Shown here: positions 6,704-9,241 of the stretch, one piece after another
How the letters are laid out: the number at the start of each line of letters is the position of its first letter
Position numbering within the stretch: the first letter of the stretch is position 1
Assembly (NCBI GenBank): GCA_003242355.1
Contig: QGUH01000085.1
Span: 1 to 9,241, forward strand
From: Pseudomonadota bacterium
Lineage (GTDB): Bacteria > Myxococcota_A > Polyangia > Polyangiales > Polyangiaceae
Reading direction: 5' to 3'
Length of the DNA stretch: 9,241 nt
Program-made: the position numbers and the translations under genes
Notes under the pieces: generated by a model
Database searches by the model: none
What the model was told of the DNA's origin: nothing
What the model saw: the letters and a program-made list of their open reading frames with translations, nothing else

Positions 6704-6846
6704 CGCTCCAAACGGGACCCCGACCCGAACACGACCTCGCACGCTCCGGCACGAACGACGCGGCAACGCGCCACGCCCCGCCATCGGTCTTCCGAAATCG
6801 TGTCCGAAGGGGCCGCCGCCCGGATCTCGGGCTGACTCGGCGTTCG

Positions 6847-7827
6847 CTATGCGGAGCGGTTCAGGAGCCGCGCGGCATCGAGGGCGGCGTACGTGAAGAT
6901 GAAGTCGGCACCGGCGCGGCGCAGGCAGACGAGGCTCTCGAGCAGGCAGGCGTCGTAGTCGAGGAAGCCGCGCTCGGCGGCGAGCTTGAGCATCGTGTAC
7001 TCGCCGCTCACTTGATACGCGGCGACGGGCAGCCTCGAGTTGTCGCGCACGAGGCGAATGACGTCCGCGTACGGAAGCCCGGGCTTCACGAGCAGAAAGT
7101 CGGCGCCTTCCGCCTCGTCGAGCGCGATCTCGCGGAGGCACTCGCGCGCGTTGGCGGGATCCATCTGGTAGGTCTTCTTGTCGCCGCTGCGCGGTGCCGA
7201 GTCGAGCGCCTCGCGGAACGGGCCGTAGAAAGACGAGGCGTACTTCACCGCGTAACTGCAGATTCCGACGCTCGTGTAGCCCGCTTCGTCGAGCGCCTTG
7301 CGGATGAAGCCGACGCGCCCATCCATCATGTCGGAAGGTGCCACGATGTCGGCGCCCGCTTCCGCCTGGGAAACCGCCATGCGCGCGAGCAGCGGCAGCG
7401 TTCGATCGTTGTCGATGCGGCCATCCACGACCACGCCGTCGTGACCGTCCGACGAGTACGGGTCGAGCGCGACGTCCGTGATCACGACGAGGTCGGGCAA
7501 TGCGTTCTTGAGGGCGCGAACCGTACGCTGGAGCAACCCCGACGCATTCGCGGATTCGGTGCCCAGGGGGTCTTTCAACGAGTCGGGTAGCGCGGGGAAC
7601 AGCGCCACCGCGGGGACCCCGAGCGACAGGGCCTCGCGCGCCTTCTCCACGATCAAATCGATGGAGAGCCGGCTCTGGCCGGGCATCGCCGCGATCGGCG
7701 TCTCGTTCCGCGTGCCCTCCTGCACGAACAGGGGCAGCACGAGGTGGGCAGGCGAAAGGTGAGTTTCCCGCACCAGGCCACGAATGCCGGGGCTCGTGCG
7801 GTTGCGTCGGGGGCGCGCGGTCAACAT
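6847..7827 (-). CDS. hemB: HemB, delta-aminolevulinic acid dehydratase (porphobilinogen synthase)
   Basis: 326 residues, full length. HemB condenses two 5-aminolevulinate molecules into porphobilinogen, the first common step of haem and cobalamin ring synthesis, in the cytoplasm. The start MLTARPRRNRTSPGIRGLVRE fits the family's usual RPRRxR motif. The two Schiff-base lysines are K195 in CSYAVKYASSFYGPFREA and K248 in FLLVKPGLPYADVI. The metal loop reads DVALDPYSSDGHDG (118-131): it lacks the three cysteines of zinc-type enzymes and has aspartates instead, so this is the Mg/monovalent-cation type. VSGEYTMLK near 270 is also conserved. The gene converges on the mnmA operon (143 bp gap with no clear terminator) and is divergent from the ACT-domain gene, 75 bp away. 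Confidence 0.97.
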   Translation of the reverse strand: MLTARPRRNRTSPGIRGLVRETHLSPAHLVLPLFVQEGTRNETPIAAMPGQSRLSIDLIVEKAREALSLGVPAVALFPALPDSLKDPLGTESANASGLLQRTVRALKNALPDLVVITDVALDPYSSDGHDGVVVDGRIDNDRTLPLLARMAVSQAEAGADIVAPSDMMDGRVGFIRKALDEAGYTSVGICSYAVKYASSFYGPFREALDSAPRSGDKKTYQMDPANARECLREIALDEAEGADFLLVKPGLPYADVIRLVRDNSRLPVAAYQVSGEYTMLKLAAERGFLDYDACLLESLVCLRRAGADFIFTYAALDAARLLNRSA

Positions 7828-7892
7828 CGCGCGCTAGCGTACCGAAAACTCGAGGTCCCGAGTAGGATGGCCGTCCCCCTGCTCGAACCCGC

Positions 7893-7897
7893 GGAGG
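7893..7897 (+). promoter_or_regulatory. Ribosome binding site that decides the ACT-protein start
   Basis: GGAGG lies 5 bp before ATG 7903. The in-frame ATG at 7867 has only a weak AGTAGG directly against it. This favours the shorter protein, which begins MANPETEKTFLVITAVGPDR. Confidence 0.6.
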
Positions 7898-7902
7898 CGC
7901 GC

Positions 7903-8448
7903 ATGGCGAACCCCGAAACCGAAAAGACCTTCCTGGTGATCACCGCGGTCGGCCCCGATCGACCCGGCATCGTCAGCGATCTGTCGGCCACCATCCACGC
8001 CGCGGGCGCGAACCTCGAGGATAGTCGCATGGCCGCGCTCGGCGGCGAGTTCGCGGTGCTGCTGCTCGCCTCGGGCACCGAAAGCGCGCTCACACGGCTC
8101 GAGCGCGACCTCGCCGAGACCGAGGCCACGCTCGGGCTGCGCGTGCTCACGAAGCGCACGACGGCGCCGCGTCCGGATCGGCGCGTGCTCCCCTACGCCA
8201 TCCGAGTCTCGGGCTTCGATCGCCCTGGAATCGTGCAGGCGGTGACCGGCACGCTCGCGCGGCGCGGCGTGAACGTGCGCTCGCTCGAATCCCGCCTCGC
8301 GTACGCGCCGCACAGCGGAACGCCGCTGTTCGTGCTCGAGGCCGAGCTCGAGGTGCCGTCGGAGCTCACGCTGGCCGAGCTCCGCCGCGAGCTCTCGGCG
8401 AAGTGCGACGAAGAGAACCTCGATCTCACGTTCGAGGCCGCCCGGTGA
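7903..8448 (+). CDS. Tandem ACT-domain regulatory protein, GcvR-like
   Basis: 181 residues from ATG 7903, close to the roughly 190 of E. coli GcvR. Two ACT domains are visible. The first (about 7-85) opens with FLVITAVGPDRPGIVSDLSA and continues with AAGANLEDSRMAALGGEFAV. The second (about 95-175) opens with YAIRVSGFDRPGIVQAVTGT and continues with RRGVNVRSLESRLAYAPHSG. The paired DRPGIV motifs are the ligand-binding turns typical of glycine-cleavage repressor-type and related amino-acid-sensing ACT proteins. It has no DNA-binding or catalytic domain, so it should act by binding another protein in response to a small molecule, perhaps an amino acid. Two in-frame ATGs exist; see the ribosome binding site entry. 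It is divergent from hemB, and no glycine-cleavage genes are in view, so the GcvR role is by family resemblance only. Confidence 0.88.
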   Translation: MANPETEKTFLVITAVGPDRPGIVSDLSATIHAAGANLEDSRMAALGGEFAVLLLASGTESALTRLERDLAETEATLGLRVLTKRTTAPRPDRRVLPYAIRVSGFDRPGIVQAVTGTLARRGVNVRSLESRLAYAPHSGTPLFVLEAELEVPSELTLAELRRELSAKCDEENLDLTFEAAR

Positions 8449-8488
8449 CCCGAACGGGAAACGCCGAGTTCCAACGAGCACTTGGATG

Positions 8489-8610
8489 AGCTGACAGCGC
8501 CGAACGGGTGCCCGTGTGGTGTGGGGCCCCGCCGATCCTTCGCCGGGGAGGGGCGACGCGCGCCGCCCTCCGAAACGAGGCGAGAGCGCCGATCCGTGAA
8601 CGGGCCGGCG
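8489..8610. repeat. Possible inverted, degenerate relative of the 70-bp repeat
   Basis: The intergenic region 8449-8631 carries CGAACGGGTGCCCG near 8504, then GGGGAGGG near 8545 and CCCTCCGAA near 8567. The reverse complement of the array at 4284-4513 has the same blocks in the same order (GGAACGGGTGCCCG, GGGGAGGG, CCTCCGAA). The 12-mer GTGAACGGGCCG also occurs in both regions (4266-4277 and 8596-8607). The match is patchy and partly GC-driven. Confidence 0.35.
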
Positions 8611-8622
8611 TTCCTTTCGGTA

Positions 8623-8630
8623 TAAGGAGG
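8623..8630 (+). promoter_or_regulatory. Strong Shine-Dalgarno placed 1 nt from the start codon
   Basis: TAAGGAGG matches the anti-Shine-Dalgarno in full but ends only one base before ATG 8632, closer than the usual 5-9. The overlapping TATAAG (8621-8626) could instead be a -10 box for a leaderless transcript. An in-frame TAA at 8623 rules out an earlier start, and the next in-frame starts (GTG 8650, ATG 8668) would spoil the signal peptide. Confidence 0.5.
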
Positions 8631-8631
8631 C

Positions 8632-9241
8632 ATGCAGAATCGGGCTTGGGTGTTCGCGCTCGCCGGGATGCTGGGCGTCGCCACGGGCTGCGGCAGCGAA
8701 CCGCTCGACGACACCGGCGGGACGGGCGGCACGTCCGGCAGCCCGGGGCAGCGTCCGGATTTCACGAACACTCCCTGCTACGGTGAGCCCGCAACCACGC
8801 TCGTCTACAGCGGCAGCACGCACGAGGTCGCGGAGGTCGCCGCGACGTGCCTCGGCGAAGGGGAGCGCACGCGCGTCTACGTGGCCGACGACGTGCTCGC
8901 CGATGCCGATCGCGACGCGCTCGAATCCGAGGTGAACGGCTTTCTCGCGCGCTTCGAGCTCGCCAGCGAAAACGACGACGGCGCCCACCCCGATCTCGGC
9001 GTGCTCCCGACGAACGAAGCGGTCTTCGGCATGCTTTCACCGAAAGGGCTCGTCGACGGCAAGCTCTCGGTGTTCGTCGTCGACACGAGCGGCGCCGGTG
9101 ACGGCTATCTCTGCAGCTGGTGTGCTGCCACGGAGCTCCACCTCGATGCGGAGCTTTCTCCGCTCGACGGCGATCTCGCGTTGTCCATCGCGGCGCACGA
9201 GAGCTTCCACGCGATCCATCGCGCCCTCGACCCGAACGAGA
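8632..9241 (+). CDS. Predicted lipoprotein with HExxH zinc-protease motif (3' end cut by window)
   Basis: 203 codons without a stop before the right edge. The N-terminus is a lipoprotein signal: MQNR, hydrophobic AWVFALAGMLGVA, lipobox ATGC with Cys20. A Gly/Thr/Ser linker (DDTGGTGGTSGSPGQ) follows, as in many myxobacterial surface lipoproteins. The mature part has cysteines at 49 and 73, a CSWC pair (161/164) and, near the right edge, SIAAHESFHAIHR. The HESFH (H189, E190, H193) is a zincin HExxH motif with the small and hydrophobic residues usual before it. The third zinc ligand lies beyond the window, so the protease clan cannot be fixed. It would sit on the outer or periplasmic membrane surface. 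Function as a metallopeptidase is inferred from the motif; the rest resembles nothing I can name. Confidence 0.82.
   Translation, partial: MQNRAWVFALAGMLGVATGCGSEPLDDTGGTGGTSGSPGQRPDFTNTPCYGEPATTLVYSGSTHEVAEVAATCLGEGERTRVYVADDVLADADRDALESEVNGFLARFELASENDDGAHPDLGVLPTNEAVFGMLSPKGLVDGKLSVFVVDTSGAGDGYLCSWCAATELHLDAELSPLDGDLALSIAAHESFHAIHRALDPNE

Noticed and set aside
7828..7902. Regulatory link between hemB and the GcvR-like gene
   Set aside because: They are divergent and close, but I see no convincing operator. A glycine-to-haem link would depend on how this organism makes 5-aminolevulinate, which the window does not show.
8449..8458. CCCGAACGGG after the ACT gene as a terminator
   Set aside because: A 4-bp stem with a 2-nt loop is too small and has no T-run.
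7834..8988. 384-residue minus-strand open frame opposite the ACT gene and zincin lipoprotein
   Set aside because: It crosses two well-supported genes and their intergenic region, with no recognisable domain.

Overview
The window is very GC-rich and its codons end mostly in G or C. It has several traits typical of myxobacteria (Myxococcota, probably Polyangia-like): lipoproteins with Gly/Thr-rich linkers, a FliA-type sigma factor, a response regulator with an HD-GYP output, and repeat-filled gene borders. The phylum is an inference from style; there is no rRNA gene or other marker here.

Layout: (1) On the minus strand, lipB (cut by the left edge), then a REC-GAF-HD-GYP response regulator, then a CPBP-type membrane protease. 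(2) Divergent from these on the plus strand, a small FliA-like sigma factor, then a 106-residue protein whose C-terminal half resembles type III secretion inner-rod (YscI/EscI/HrpB) proteins. (3) A 367-bp gene-free stretch at 4245-4611 with degenerate tandem repeats of about 70 bp. (4) A tight plus-strand operon of three genes joined by two ATGA overlaps: mnmA (tRNA 2-thiouridylase), a lipoprotein whose N-terminus contains three in-frame repeats of about 60 bp, and a 64-residue four-cysteine protein. (5) Convergent to this, hemB (porphobilinogen synthase, Asp-rich metal site) on the minus strand. (6) Divergent from hemB, a tandem ACT-domain protein of the GcvR type. (7) A lipoprotein with an HExxH motif, cut by the right edge.

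Most genes are housekeeping: lipoylation, tRNA thiolation, haem synthesis and c-di-GMP signalling. The less ordinary parts are the sigma factor/rod-like pair with a hairpin over the ribosome binding site, the two repeat families at gene borders (one of which reads into a signal peptide), and the unassigned four-cysteine miniprotein. No mobile element, CRISPR array, tRNA or rRNA was recognised.
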